Source of the DNA: Bacteroidota bacterium
Lineage (GTDB): Bacteria > Bacteroidota > Bacteroidia > B-17B0 > B-17BO
NCBI GenBank assembly: GCA_947462425.1
Contig: CANHPI010000131.1
Span: 1 to 7,317, forward strand
DNA length: 7,317 bases
Direction of reading: 5' to 3'
The notes beneath the pieces are model-generated. The model had not been told where the DNA came from. It saw nothing but the letters and a program-made list of their open reading frames with translations, and did no database searches. Position numbers and translations under genes: made by a program. Below are positions 1 to 6,502 of this stretch, one piece after another (the stretch's first letter is position 1; the number at the start of each line of letters is the position of its first letter).

Positions 1-513
1 ACGAACCGCACTAAATGCTCCATCTGAACCTAAAATAATATCGCTTTTTATATTTGTTGATTTATTAGTGTTTGTATTATAAAATGATAACTCGTTTGAT
101 TTTCTATCTAACTTATCGCAACGTTCCTCAAAATGTAATGTTACATTTGGTTGTTGTTCTGCTAAATCCATCAGACGCATGTTGATACCGCCACGTGATA
201 CTGAATAAATAGCTTGATTATCTTTACCATAAGCTTGGTAAGTTGATGAACCATCTTTCATATGAATAGCGCGACCATACATAGGAATAGCAATTTTTTT
301 AATTTCATCAGCTATACCAACACCTTCTAAACCTCTCCAACCTCTATCACTTAAAGCTAAGTTAATTGACCGTCCAGCAATGTAATCTGCTTTACGCATA
401 TCAGGTCTACGTTCATAAACATCAACTTTATATCCGCGTTTTGCTAAATAAATCGAAACTAAAGATCCAACTAGACCTGCTCCTACTACTGTTATATTTT
501 TTTGAGAACTCAT
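1..513 (-). CDS. kmo: Kynurenine 3-monooxygenase, N-terminal part (runs off left edge)
   Basis: I translated this minus-strand frame by hand: 171 codons from the ATG at 513-511, open to base 1. The family is the FAD- and NADPH-dependent monooxygenase that hydroxylates L-kynurenine to 3-hydroxykynurenine, the committed step towards quinolinate and NAD in organisms with the kynurenine route. The protein begins MSSQKNITVVGAGLVGS, a Rossmann GxGxxG dinucleotide (FAD) motif at residues 11-16. It continues with VYERRPDMRK (residues 32-41) and GRSINLALSDRGW (residues 47-59), a stretch typical of KMO rather than of general FAD hydroxylases. The available part ends with GSDGAFSAVR, matching the second FAD-binding GD/GADG motif. 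KMO proteins are about 450 residues, so roughly 60% lies outside the window. It is divergent from tilS across a 469-bp gap. Whether kynureninase or haaO are nearby cannot be seen. A different class A flavoprotein monooxygenase is possible but less likely. Confidence 0.88.
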   Translation of the reverse strand, partial: MSSQKNITVVGAGLVGSLVSIYLAKRGYKVDVYERRPDMRKADYIAGRSINLALSDRGWRGLEGVGIADEIKKIAIPMYGRAIHMKDGSSTYQAYGKDNQAIYSVSRGGINMRLMDLAEQQPNVTLHFEERCDKLDRKSNELSFYNTNTNKSTNIKSDIILGSDGAFSAVR

Positions 514-643
514 ATTTTATACTATTAATTTTTTATCAATTTTAAAGCACTAATTTATCCTTTTCTTTTATAAATAAACTTTAAATTTCTTATACTTTTC
601 AACGGTTTTCCACTTAAAATTTTCAATCTGAATTAAGGTTATT

Positions 644-887
644 GGCGCGTGCGGCGCAAAAAAGGCAGCGCCGTCAGGCTTTCCGTTCCAATCTTTTACT
701 TCACTGCGTTTCGTAAAAGGATTTCCCCTTCAATCCTTCACGCCAGTTTTGCTTTAAATTTTAAATTTACACTTCTAATCCTATATAATTACCACACTAG
801 GGATGCAAGCGAGAAATCCTTTTGCCTTCCTCTTGCAAAGTCCCGATAGCTCCTATCGGGAGTTGCGACAGCCCAATTCGGCTCCCG
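644..887. repeat. Structured GC-rich intergenic repeat-like element
   Basis: This stretch is clearly richer in G and C than the AT-rich DNA around it and is packed with inverted repeats. The visible stems are: CGGCGC 652-657 with GCGCCG 668-673; AATC+TTTTAC 690-699 with GTAAAA+GGATT 713-723 (one bulged base); GCGTG 647-651 with CACGC 739-743, which closes the first half as an outer stem; a perfect 9-bp stem TCCCGATAG 841-849 with CTATCGGGA 853-861 (3-base loop); and AGCC 870-873 with GGCT 880-883. The words GGCTTTCCGTTCCAATC and AAAAGGATTTCC resemble a high-copy intergenic repeat I recall from Bacteroidota genomes, possibly REP- or MITE-like; this is from memory and was not searched. No transposase and no obvious target-site duplication are seen. 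It sits in the 514-982 gap between the divergent kmo and tilS genes and could influence expression of either. The rest of that gap is plain AT-rich sequence. Boundaries are approximate. Confidence 0.6.
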
Positions 888-970
888 CTAAAAGTGCAAA
901 AAATAATTAAAGTTTAACTTGTATTTAAAACCTTTTTCATCTATCAATTTTTCATTTGCCATAATAAATG

Positions 971-978
971 TAAATTTG
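971..978 (+). promoter_or_regulatory. Possible Bacteroidota -7 box just upstream of tilS
   Basis: TAAATTTG is an exact match to TAnnTTTG, the -7 element known for the primary sigma factor of Bacteroidota. It ends only 4 bases before the GTG at 983, so transcription from it would start at or beside the start codon. No TTTG -33 element lies at the usual spacing of about 19-21 bp; the nearest TTTG, at 955-958, is only 12 bp away. In AT-rich DNA this match can be chance. Confidence 0.25.
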
Positions 979-982
979 AAAT

Positions 983-2311
983 GTGCATAAACCATTTGAA
1001 TTCAATATCTCTAAAAATACACTCTTTGATAAAACCGAAAAACTATTGGTTGCATTTAGCGGTGGCATTGATTCGGTAGTTTTAGCTGATTTACTGTACA
1101 AAAGTGGTTATAACATTGCATTGGCACACTGTAATTTTCAGTTAAGAGGTAACGAGGCAAATGATGATACTGCATTTTGTAAAAACTTTGCAGAATCAAT
1201 CAATGTTCCATTTCATATTATCTATTTTGATACGAAAGATTATGCTTTAAAACAACATCTGTCAATACAAATGGCAGCACGCGAAATGCGTTATAATTGG
1301 TTTAAACAACTGATTGAAAAATATAAATACTCTTCAATTTTAACAGCTCATCATGCTAATGATAATGTAGAAACGCTATTTGTAAATTTAGTTAGAGGAA
1401 CCGGAATTAAAGGTTTGCAGGGTATTCCTCAAAAACAAAACAACATTATACGACCGCTTTTATTTGCCACTAAAGATGATATTAGACAATACGCTTTAAA
1501 AAATAATTTAGCTTACAGAGAAGATAGTAGCAATCAGGAAATAAAATATAAACGTAATTTTATTCGTCACCAAATTATTCCTGAATTAAAAAAACTAAAT
1601 CCTGCCTTAGAAGAAACTTTTGCAACCTCCATTCATTTCTTTCAACAGTCTGCAGAAATTGTAAAACAATTTGCTGATTTAAAATTTAAGGAAATGTGTA
1701 AAGATGTAAATAATCAGTTACAGATTAACATTAATTTATTGCTTAACGAACCTCAAAAAGAAACATTACTATTTGATTGGCTACAACTTAAAAACTTTAA
1801 AAACAGTCAGATACAACAATTGTGTGAAGTTTTAATTTCTAATAATAACATTGGAAAACAATTTTCTTCGGCAACACACCAATTAGTTGTTGATAGAAAA
1901 TACATTATTGTTCAACCTATTGAAAAAAATAATTTAGTAAAAGAATTCGTGATTAATTCAATGAGCGATATTGCACATTTGCCAATTAAATTAAGTTTTG
2001 AAGAAACAAAACAAAAAGAATTTTCTAAAAATAAAAACGAAATAACGATTGCTTACACCGAGCATTTATTTCCTTTAACACTTCGTAAATGGAAAATAGG
2101 CGATAAGTTTAAGCCGCTTGGATTAAATGGTTTTAAGAAATTAAGTGACTTTTATAAAGATCAAAAATTATCACTTTTTGAAAAAGAAGCCACTTGGATT
2201 TTAGAAAGCAAGGATCAAATTATTTGGGTTGTTGGTCACCGCATGGATGATAGATGCAAGATAGTTCAAGAGACTGATAAAATAATAAAAATTATTGTAA
2301 AATCCTTATAG
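983..2311 (+). CDS. tilS: tRNA(Ile)-lysidine synthetase TilS
   Basis: TilS is the cytoplasmic ATP-dependent enzyme that joins lysine to C34 of the tRNA-Ile with a CAU anticodon, changing its reading from AUG to AUA and its charging from Met to Ile. It is usually essential. The N-terminal PP-loop ATPase domain (about residues 19-205) shows the P-loop SGGIDS (26-31), HCNFQLRGNEAN (49-60), the TAHHANDNVET segment (121-131) and RNFIRHQIIP (191-200). The C-terminal TilS domain is about 362-435, with LRKWKIGDKFKPLGLNGFKK (367-386) and VGHRMDDR (417-424). The total of 442 residues is normal for the family. The start is GTG: an in-frame TGA lies at 977-979 and the first internal ATG (residue 97) is far beyond the P-loop, so GTG is the only common start codon that keeps the catalytic motif. 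No clear Shine-Dalgarno sequence is visible. It lies downstream of the structured repeat. Confidence 0.96.
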   Translation: MHKPFEFNISKNTLFDKTEKLLVAFSGGIDSVVLADLLYKSGYNIALAHCNFQLRGNEANDDTAFCKNFAESINVPFHIIYFDTKDYALKQHLSIQMAAREMRYNWFKQLIEKYKYSSILTAHHANDNVETLFVNLVRGTGIKGLQGIPQKQNNIIRPLLFATKDDIRQYALKNNLAYREDSSNQEIKYKRNFIRHQIIPELKKLNPALEETFATSIHFFQQSAEIVKQFADLKFKEMCKDVNNQLQININLLLNEPQKETLLFDWLQLKNFKNSQIQQLCEVLISNNNIGKQFSSATHQLVVDRKYIIVQPIEKNNLVKEFVINSMSDIAHLPIKLSFEETKQKEFSKNKNEITIAYTEHLFPLTLRKWKIGDKFKPLGLNGFKKLSDFYKDQKLSLFEKEATWILESKDQIIWVVGHRMDDRCKIVQETDKIIKIIVKSL

Positions 2312-2557
2312 GGCAGTTATGAGTTAAATTAAAAAAAAGTTCTTAAATGATAATACTAATAAAACTTTTAGACATCATAACAGAAATTATTGAAATTGAA
2401 TGTTCTATATTCGACAAAAATAGAAGAGCTAAAAAATATTACAAGGAATAAAATTGCAGCATCATTTACTTTGTTAGCATATCCAAATATTCTAATTTCA
2501 TTGTTTATATTTAGACATAGTAAAAGTAAAACATTAATCATTTTTAATTATTAAATA

Positions 2558-2884
2558 ATGACATTACAACAAGCACAAGAGCAAGTAGATAAATGGATAA
2601 AAGAATATGGTGTTCGTTACTTTAGTGAAATAACTAATATGGCTATTTTGACAGAAGAAGTTGGTGAGGTGGCTCGAATTATTGCCAGACGCTATGGAGA
2701 GCAAAGCGAAAAAGAATCAGATAAAAATAAAGATTTAGGTGATGAACTAGCAGATGTATTATTTGTATTAATATGTCTTGCTAACCAAACTGGTATAGAT
2801 TTGCAAGAAGCCTTTAAAAAGAATATCAATAAAAAAACAAATAGAGATTCTGAAAGGCATAAAAATAATGAAAAATTAAAATAG
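2558..2884 (+). CDS. MazG-like nucleotide pyrophosphohydrolase
   Basis: This is a small all-alpha NTP pyrophosphohydrolase of the MazG superfamily. Members cleave (d)NTPs to the monophosphate and pyrophosphate with Mg2+ and are thought to remove non-canonical nucleotides. The metal-binding pattern is visible as TEEVGE (residues 32-37, E34xxE37) followed by DLGDELADVLF (59-69, E63xxD66), which fits the ExxE-(12-28)-ExxD signature. The 108 residues form one MazG domain, unlike the two-domain E. coli MazG of about 260 residues, so I give no gene symbol. The basic tail (NKKTNRDSERHKNNEKLK) is consistent with the small Bacteroidota subfamily as I remember it. The ATG at 2558 begins the conserved region (MTLQQAQEQVDKWIKEYG) directly. 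It lies 246 bp after tilS on the same strand, so a shared transcript is possible but not shown, and it converges on glyS. The exact substrate is unknown. Confidence 0.9.
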   Translation: MTLQQAQEQVDKWIKEYGVRYFSEITNMAILTEEVGEVARIIARRYGEQSEKESDKNKDLGDELADVLFVLICLANQTGIDLQEAFKKNINKKTNRDSERHKNNEKLK

Positions 2885-2963
2885 ATTCTTTAATTGCGTA
2901 ACCGAATCTTAGTATTTATTATATTATTATTATTTACATCTTCCTTGTCTATTAATAGTTAAA

Positions 2964-3027
2964 ACTTTATTAAATAGTATAAACAGATTTTATTGTAAAT
3001 CTCTTTATATTCAACTATTATTAAAGT
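2964..3027. terminator. Nested hairpin in the convergent gap, possible terminator
   Basis: Between the convergent MazG-like gene and glyS, an imperfect outer stem can form: ACTTTA 2964-2969 with TAAAGT 3022-3027, and ATAGT 2974-2978 with ACTAT 3014-3018. It encloses a perfect 6-bp hairpin, AGATTT 2985-2990 with AAATCT 2997-3002 (6-base loop). On the minus strand the structure is followed by a short T run (complement of 2961-2964), which suits termination of glyS better than of the plus-strand gene. The stems are nearly all A-T and therefore weak. The rest of the 2885-3039 gap is AT-rich with nothing else recognised. Confidence 0.3.
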
Positions 3028-3039
3028 AAAACAAAACTC

Positions 3040-4584
3040 TTAAAATGCCTTCAACATATTATTAATGCTTGTTTTTTCCGTTAAAAAAGCATGTAAGTCT
3101 TTAATTGAAAGTCGATCTTGTTTCATGGTGTCACGATAACGAATAGTTACTGTTTTATCTTCTAAACTTTGATGATCAACCGTAATACAAAAAGGAGTAC
3201 CAATAGCATCTTGCCTTCTATAACGTTTACCAACTGTATCTTTTTCATCATAAGCTAACATAAAGTCAAACTTCAAATCTTTCATAATACTTTCAGCTAA
3301 CTCTGGCAAACCATCTTTTTTTACTAATGGAAAAATAGCTGCTTTATAAGGCGCTAATGCTGGAGGTAAATTCAATACGGTTCTTGTATCTCCACCTTCT
3401 AATGATTCTTCTTTCAATGAAGAGGATAATATTGCTAAAAATAAACGATCTAAACCAACAGATGTTTCTAATACATAAGGCACATAGCTTTCATTAGTTT
3501 CTGAATCAAAATACTGAAGTTTTTTTCCTGAATATTCTTGATGTTGCTTCAAATCAAAATCAGTACGAGAATGAATTCCTTCTAACTCTTTAAAACCAAA
3601 AGGAAAATGATGTTCAATATCACAAGCTGCATTTGCATAATGTGCTAATTTTAAATGATCATGAAAACGGTATTTCTCAGGACCTAAACCTAAAGCCAGA
3701 TGCCAGTTTAAGCGAGCTTTTTTCCAATAGTCATACCATTCCATTTCTGTACCCGGCTTAATAAAGTATTGCATTTCCATTTGTTCAAATTCACGCATAC
3801 GAAAAATAAACTGTCGAGCTACTATCTCATTACGAAAAGCTTTACCTGTTTGTGCAATACCGAAAGGTAACTTCATACGTCCAGTTTTTTGAACGTTTAA
3901 GTAATTAACAAAAATGCCCTGAGCTGTTTCGGGACGTAAATAAATTATATTTGTTTCGTCAGTTACTGCGCCAGTAGATGTGTTGAACATTAAGTTAAAC
4001 TGACGAACATCAGTCCAGTTTTTAGTACCGCTAACTGGACAAACTATTTCTAAATCAATAATTAGTTGTTTAACTTCTTCTAAATTATTGGCATTTAATG
4101 CTGTCTTAAAACGGTCGTTAATGGCATCTATTTTATCTTGATATTCTTTTACACGTCCATTTGTGGATTTAAACATTTCGGCATCAAAATTTTCAAAACG
4201 CTTTGCCGCTTTTTCAACTTCCTTGTTAATCTTATCTTCAATTTTAGCAACATGTTCTTCAATTAGTACATCGGCACGGTAACGTTTCTTAGAATCTTTA
4301 TTATCTATTAATGGGTCGTTAAATGCATCAACGTGTCCACTGGCTTTCCAAGTAGTTGGGTGCATAAATATAGCAGAATCAATTCCTACAATATTTTCAT
4401 TCATTTGCACCATGGCTTTCCACCAATAGTCGCGTATGTTTTTCTTTAATTCAACACCCATTTGTCCATAATCATAAACAGCACTTAATCCATCATAAAT
4501 TTCACTACTTTGAAAAATAAATCCATATTCTTTGCAATGGGAAATAATCGTTTTAAAAAAATCTTCGGGTTTTATATTTGACAT
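3040..4584 (-). CDS. glyS: Glycyl-tRNA synthetase, homodimeric class II type
   Basis: This is the cytoplasmic class IIa aminoacyl-tRNA synthetase that charges tRNA-Gly. At 514 residues in a single chain it is the alpha2 (eukaryote/Gram-positive-like, GlyQS) enzyme and not the alpha2beta2 enzyme of E. coli. Motif 1 lies in about 45-59 (ELKKNIRDYWWKAMV). An insertion rich in charged residues covers about 100-180. The family signature YLRPETAQGIFVNYL is at 215-229. Motif 2 spans 250-275 (FRNEI, then FRMREFEQMEMQYFI). Motif 3 is SVGLDRLFLAIL at 375-386. The C-terminal anticodon-binding domain runs from about 411 (APYKAAIFPLVKK) to the end. The ATG at 4584-4582 gives a typical N-terminus (KPEDFFKTIISHCKEYGFIF). 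It starts 55 bp after the panC stop on the same strand, so the two are probably co-transcribed, though glyS may have its own promoter in that gap. No T-box-like leader is evident. Confidence 0.97.
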   Translation of the reverse strand: MSNIKPEDFFKTIISHCKEYGFIFQSSEIYDGLSAVYDYGQMGVELKKNIRDYWWKAMVQMNENIVGIDSAIFMHPTTWKASGHVDAFNDPLIDNKDSKKRYRADVLIEEHVAKIEDKINKEVEKAAKRFENFDAEMFKSTNGRVKEYQDKIDAINDRFKTALNANNLEEVKQLIIDLEIVCPVSGTKNWTDVRQFNLMFNTSTGAVTDETNIIYLRPETAQGIFVNYLNVQKTGRMKLPFGIAQTGKAFRNEIVARQFIFRMREFEQMEMQYFIKPGTEMEWYDYWKKARLNWHLALGLGPEKYRFHDHLKLAHYANAACDIEHHFPFGFKELEGIHSRTDFDLKQHQEYSGKKLQYFDSETNESYVPYVLETSVGLDRLFLAILSSSLKEESLEGGDTRTVLNLPPALAPYKAAIFPLVKKDGLPELAESIMKDLKFDFMLAYDEKDTVGKRYRRQDAIGTPFCITVDHQSLEDKTVTIRYRDTMKQDRLSIKDLHAFLTEKTSINNMLKAF

Positions 4585-4616
4585 AAGTTTAGAAAGTTTT
4601 AGGTTTTATAAAGTTT

Positions 4617-4624
4617 CAAATTTA
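4617..4624 (-). promoter_or_regulatory. Possible -7 promoter box for glyS
   Basis: The minus strand reads TAAATTTG here, an exact match to the Bacteroidota -7 consensus TAnnTTTG, 32 bases upstream of the glyS ATG within the 55-bp panC-glyS gap. That would leave a leader of about 25 bases. No matching TTTG -33 element is seen at the usual distance, so this is weak evidence for a separate glyS promoter. Confidence 0.25.
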
Positions 4625-4639
4625 ATATTTTACTTAATA

Positions 4640-5482
4640 TTATTCTATCATCCAATTATCAATTAATCTAATGTTACCAACAAATACTGCAATTAAAGTT
4701 ATAACTTTTTGATTTGATTTTATATCTTTAATAGGTTCTAAAGTGTCAGCATCACAAACCTCGTAATAGTCTAATTTCATAATCGAAACATTAGAAACTT
4801 GCTTACGCACAAATTCTTTTGCAACTTCAATTCCTTTGTCATTTAAAACAGTTATGGCTTCTTGCATCCATACTGGGATAAATGCTGAAATCTGACGTTC
4901 TTCAGCTGTTAAACGCGTATTCCTTGAACTCATCGCTAAATTATCTGATTCCCTTAAAATAGGGCAGGCTATGATTTCAATGTCTAATTTTAATTGCCTA
5001 ACTAAATCCTTTACAACCATTACCTGTTGGTAATCTTTGCTTCCAAAATATGCTTTGTCAGGTATTATACCCTCAAACAAAATACTCACTACTTGACCTA
5101 CGCCATTAAAATGTCCAGGTCGATGAGCTGCTTCGAGAATAGAATCTAAATAACCAAAATCAAATTTTCTTGTATCATTTTCAGGATAAATATCATGAAC
5201 GTCGGGCATATATAAAATATCACAACCTGCAGTTTCTAAAAGTTTAATATCAGCCTCTGGTGTTCGAGGGTAAAGTGTTAAGTCAGCTGTATTATTAAAT
5301 TGTGTTGGATTAACAAAAATAGAGCAAACCGTAATATCCGTTTGCTTTTTTGAAAATTCAATCAAAGAAATATGACCCTGATGTAAAGCCCCCATAGTAG
5401 GAACAAAGCCAATAGTATTACCATTTAGCTTTTTAATAGAAAGTAACTTTTTTATTTCTTTTATTTTATTTACTACAAGCAT
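4640..5482 (-). CDS. panC: Pantothenate synthetase PanC (pantoate--beta-alanine ligase)
   Basis: PanC condenses pantoate with beta-alanine, using ATP through a pantoyl-adenylate intermediate, to make pantothenate (vitamin B5) for coenzyme A; it is cytoplasmic and usually a homodimer. The nucleotidyltransferase fold motifs are all visible: PTMGALHQGH (28-37, the HIGH-like site), FVNPTQF (56-62), RPGHFNGV (121-128), GSKDYQQ (147-153) and the KMSKS-like segment RESDNLAMSSRN (177-188). The C-terminal end VGNIRLIDNW (268-277) is also typical. The 280 residues match the usual length. One small oddity is Asn-181 where many homologues have Gly (RExDG). The ATG at 5482 begins a normal N-terminus. It is the first gene of a likely panC-glyS unit. 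panB and panD are not in the window. Confidence 0.97.
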   Translation of the reverse strand: MLVVNKIKEIKKLLSIKKLNGNTIGFVPTMGALHQGHISLIEFSKKQTDITVCSIFVNPTQFNNTADLTLYPRTPEADIKLLETAGCDILYMPDVHDIYPENDTRKFDFGYLDSILEAAHRPGHFNGVGQVVSILFEGIIPDKAYFGSKDYQQVMVVKDLVRQLKLDIEIIACPILRESDNLAMSSRNTRLTAEERQISAFIPVWMQEAITVLNDKGIEVAKEFVRKQVSNVSIMKLDYYEVCDADTLEPIKDIKSNQKVITLIAVFVGNIRLIDNWMIE

Positions 5483-5630
5483 CTTAGATTAAAGTTTTAA
5501 TTGCAAGTTTTGAAAGAGTTAAATAGTTAATTTATTTATTAAAACAATAAATTGTGTTAAAAAAAATGTAAAAAATATCATATCTACCTATTAAAAAAAT
5601 GGCAACAAGTATGAGTAATTTTCACAAAAT

Positions 5631-5638
5631 CAAAGATA
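5631..5638 (-). promoter_or_regulatory. Possible -7 promoter box for panC
   Basis: The minus strand reads TATCTTTG, an exact match to TAnnTTTG, pointing at panC. It would give a leader of about 140 bases. No good -33 TTTG is seen at the usual spacing, but the palindrome at 5666-5681 lies just upstream, where an activator could substitute. This is suggestive only. Confidence 0.25.
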
Positions 5639-5665
5639 CACATTTGCAGTATTAAAAGATAAAAT

Positions 5666-5681
5666 AATGTAATCTTACATT
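5666..5681. promoter_or_regulatory. Perfect 7-bp-arm dyad, candidate operator
   Basis: The sequence AATGTAATCTTACATT is a perfect inverted repeat with 7-base arms and a 2-base centre. Its position, roughly 40-57 bases upstream of the transcription start implied by the box at 5631-5638, is where a dimeric activator could bind. It could also be a small hairpin or chance. The same palindrome with a different centre recurs at 132-147. I do not recognise the cognate regulator. Confidence 0.25.
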
Positions 5682-5835
5682 TCTAACTAAAAATATTTTG
5701 AGTGAATTGGTATGCAAGATATTCAGCAAATAACTTATCAAAAATTACTTTTTAGATTGAAACTAATAACGTAAAGATTGATCTACTAAATAACTAATTG
5801 TAACAATAATTTAAATTAAATATTGAATGCATATT

Positions 5836-6456
5836 TTAAACAGTCTCTAAAAACAAATGACTAATTACATCTAAAATTGCTGGATAAGAGTTACAAATAA
5901 CCATTTCCTTAATTTGAGATTTAGTAAAAAACTCTACTTTCTCAATATTTTCCTCTAGTTGCGGTACTAATAAATCTTCATGCCTTGTTGTCATAGTATA
6001 CCAAAATGTTTTTTTTAAGGCATACCAATCTTTATGCTCATAAATGTGATAGGTTGGTTCTAATGTTCTTGTAATGGTTAATTTTGAAATTCCGCATTCT
6101 TCCTCACATTCTCTTATAGCCGCTTCTTCTGGTCCTTCGCCCATATCTAATTTACCCTTCGGCAAATCCCAATGTTTTAATCTATAAATAAATAAATATT
6201 TATTATCTTTTTCAATTAAGCCACCTGCTGCAAAAATATACTTAAAAGCTTTTCTAAATTTTTCTAAGCCATTTTCTAAATTTTCTGTTACAAGAGTTAA
6301 TAAAGTAATGTTAGTATCATTAGCAAATTTCATAAATTCATAAACAATTTCACGTTTTTTTAAAATATCTAAATTTATAAATGATTGATTTTCCGTACTT
6401 TGATTTTTTTGTTGAAGAATGATTTTTTTCGACAAATAATATATCGTGATGTTCAT
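5836..6456 (-). CDS. NUDIX hydrolase
   Basis: This is a cytoplasmic Mg2+-dependent pyrophosphohydrolase of the NUDIX superfamily; substrates of the family are nucleoside diphosphates linked to another moiety, and the specific one cannot be read from the sequence. The complete Nudix box G-x5-E-x7-REUxEExGU lies at residues 101-123: G101, E107, then REC (115-117), EE (119-120) and G122-I123. It is preceded by HWDLPKG (95-101). The NUDIX domain covers about 71-190 (from FKYIFAAGGLI). The N-terminal 70 residues are a separate lysine- and leucine-containing extension without a motif I can name; I recall similar extensions in Bacteroidota homologues. The ATG at 6456 starts a frame of 206 residues. 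It is divergent from pyrE with only 46 bp between the start codons, so control regions must overlap. I recall this NUDIX|pyrE pairing as conserved in Bacteroidota, but it was not searched here. Confidence 0.93.
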   Translation of the reverse strand: MNITIYYLSKKIILQQKNQSTENQSFINLDILKKREIVYEFMKFANDTNITLLTLVTENLENGLEKFRKAFKYIFAAGGLIEKDNKYLFIYRLKHWDLPKGKLDMGEGPEEAAIRECEEECGISKLTITRTLEPTYHIYEHKDWYALKKTFWYTMTTRHEDLLVPQLEENIEKVEFFTKSQIKEMVICNSYPAILDVISHLFLETV

Positions 6457-6487
6457 AAATTGATGTATTTCGATTGGTTAATCATGT

Positions 6488-6495
6488 TATTTTTG
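6488..6495 (+). promoter_or_regulatory. Possible -7 promoter box for pyrE
   Basis: TATTTTTG matches TAnnTTTG exactly and ends 7 bases before the pyrE ATG at 6503. Transcription from it would start about at the ATG, giving a leaderless or nearly leaderless mRNA. TTG words at 6460-6462 and 6474-6476 are not at the usual -33 spacing. The whole NUDIX-pyrE gap is 46 bp, which leaves little room for any other promoter. Confidence 0.3.
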
Positions 6496-6502
6496 TTTTC
6501 CT

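Larger units (their letters stand above)
5483..5835. other. 353-bp gene-free intergenic region upstream of panC
   Basis: This AT-rich region has no supportable gene on either strand; the longest ATG-started frames I found run to only about 20 codons. It separates the minus-strand NUDIX gene (stop at 5836) from the minus-strand panC and is the largest gene-free stretch besides the repeat region. It holds an 8-bp inverted repeat, AATTTATT 5529-5536 with AATAAATT 5546-5553, plus the dyad and promoter-like box listed separately. No pseudogene remnant is recognised. Confidence 0.6.

Noticed and set aside
649..849. Open frame of 66 codons on the plus strand upstream of tilS
   Set aside because: It lies within the GC-rich stem-loop element, its start codon falls inside an inverted repeat, and the product shows no domain and no resemblance to a known family. 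It is open because the repeat happens to lack stops in this frame.
841..861. 9-bp perfect hairpin read as an intrinsic terminator
   Set aside because: No U-tract follows on the plus strand, and the minus-strand side is followed by CTTTGCAAGAGG rather than a T run. It fits better as part of the repeat element.
2347..2451. 34-residue frame between tilS and the MazG-like gene (MIILIKLLDIITEII...)
   Set aside because: It starts with ATG and has a hydrophobic N-terminus with a basic end, but A/T-rich codons produce Ile, Lys and Leu by default. There is no ribosome-binding site and no recognisable family. Only conservation in relatives would revive it.
4585..4639. T-box or amino-acid-responsive leader before glyS
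   Set aside because: The gap is only 55 bp, far shorter than a T-box, and T-boxes are a feature mainly of Firmicutes.
5599..5655. 18-residue frame in the panC upstream gap; a 21-residue frame starts at 5712
   Set aside because: Both are too short and too unremarkable to separate from chance in AT-rich DNA.
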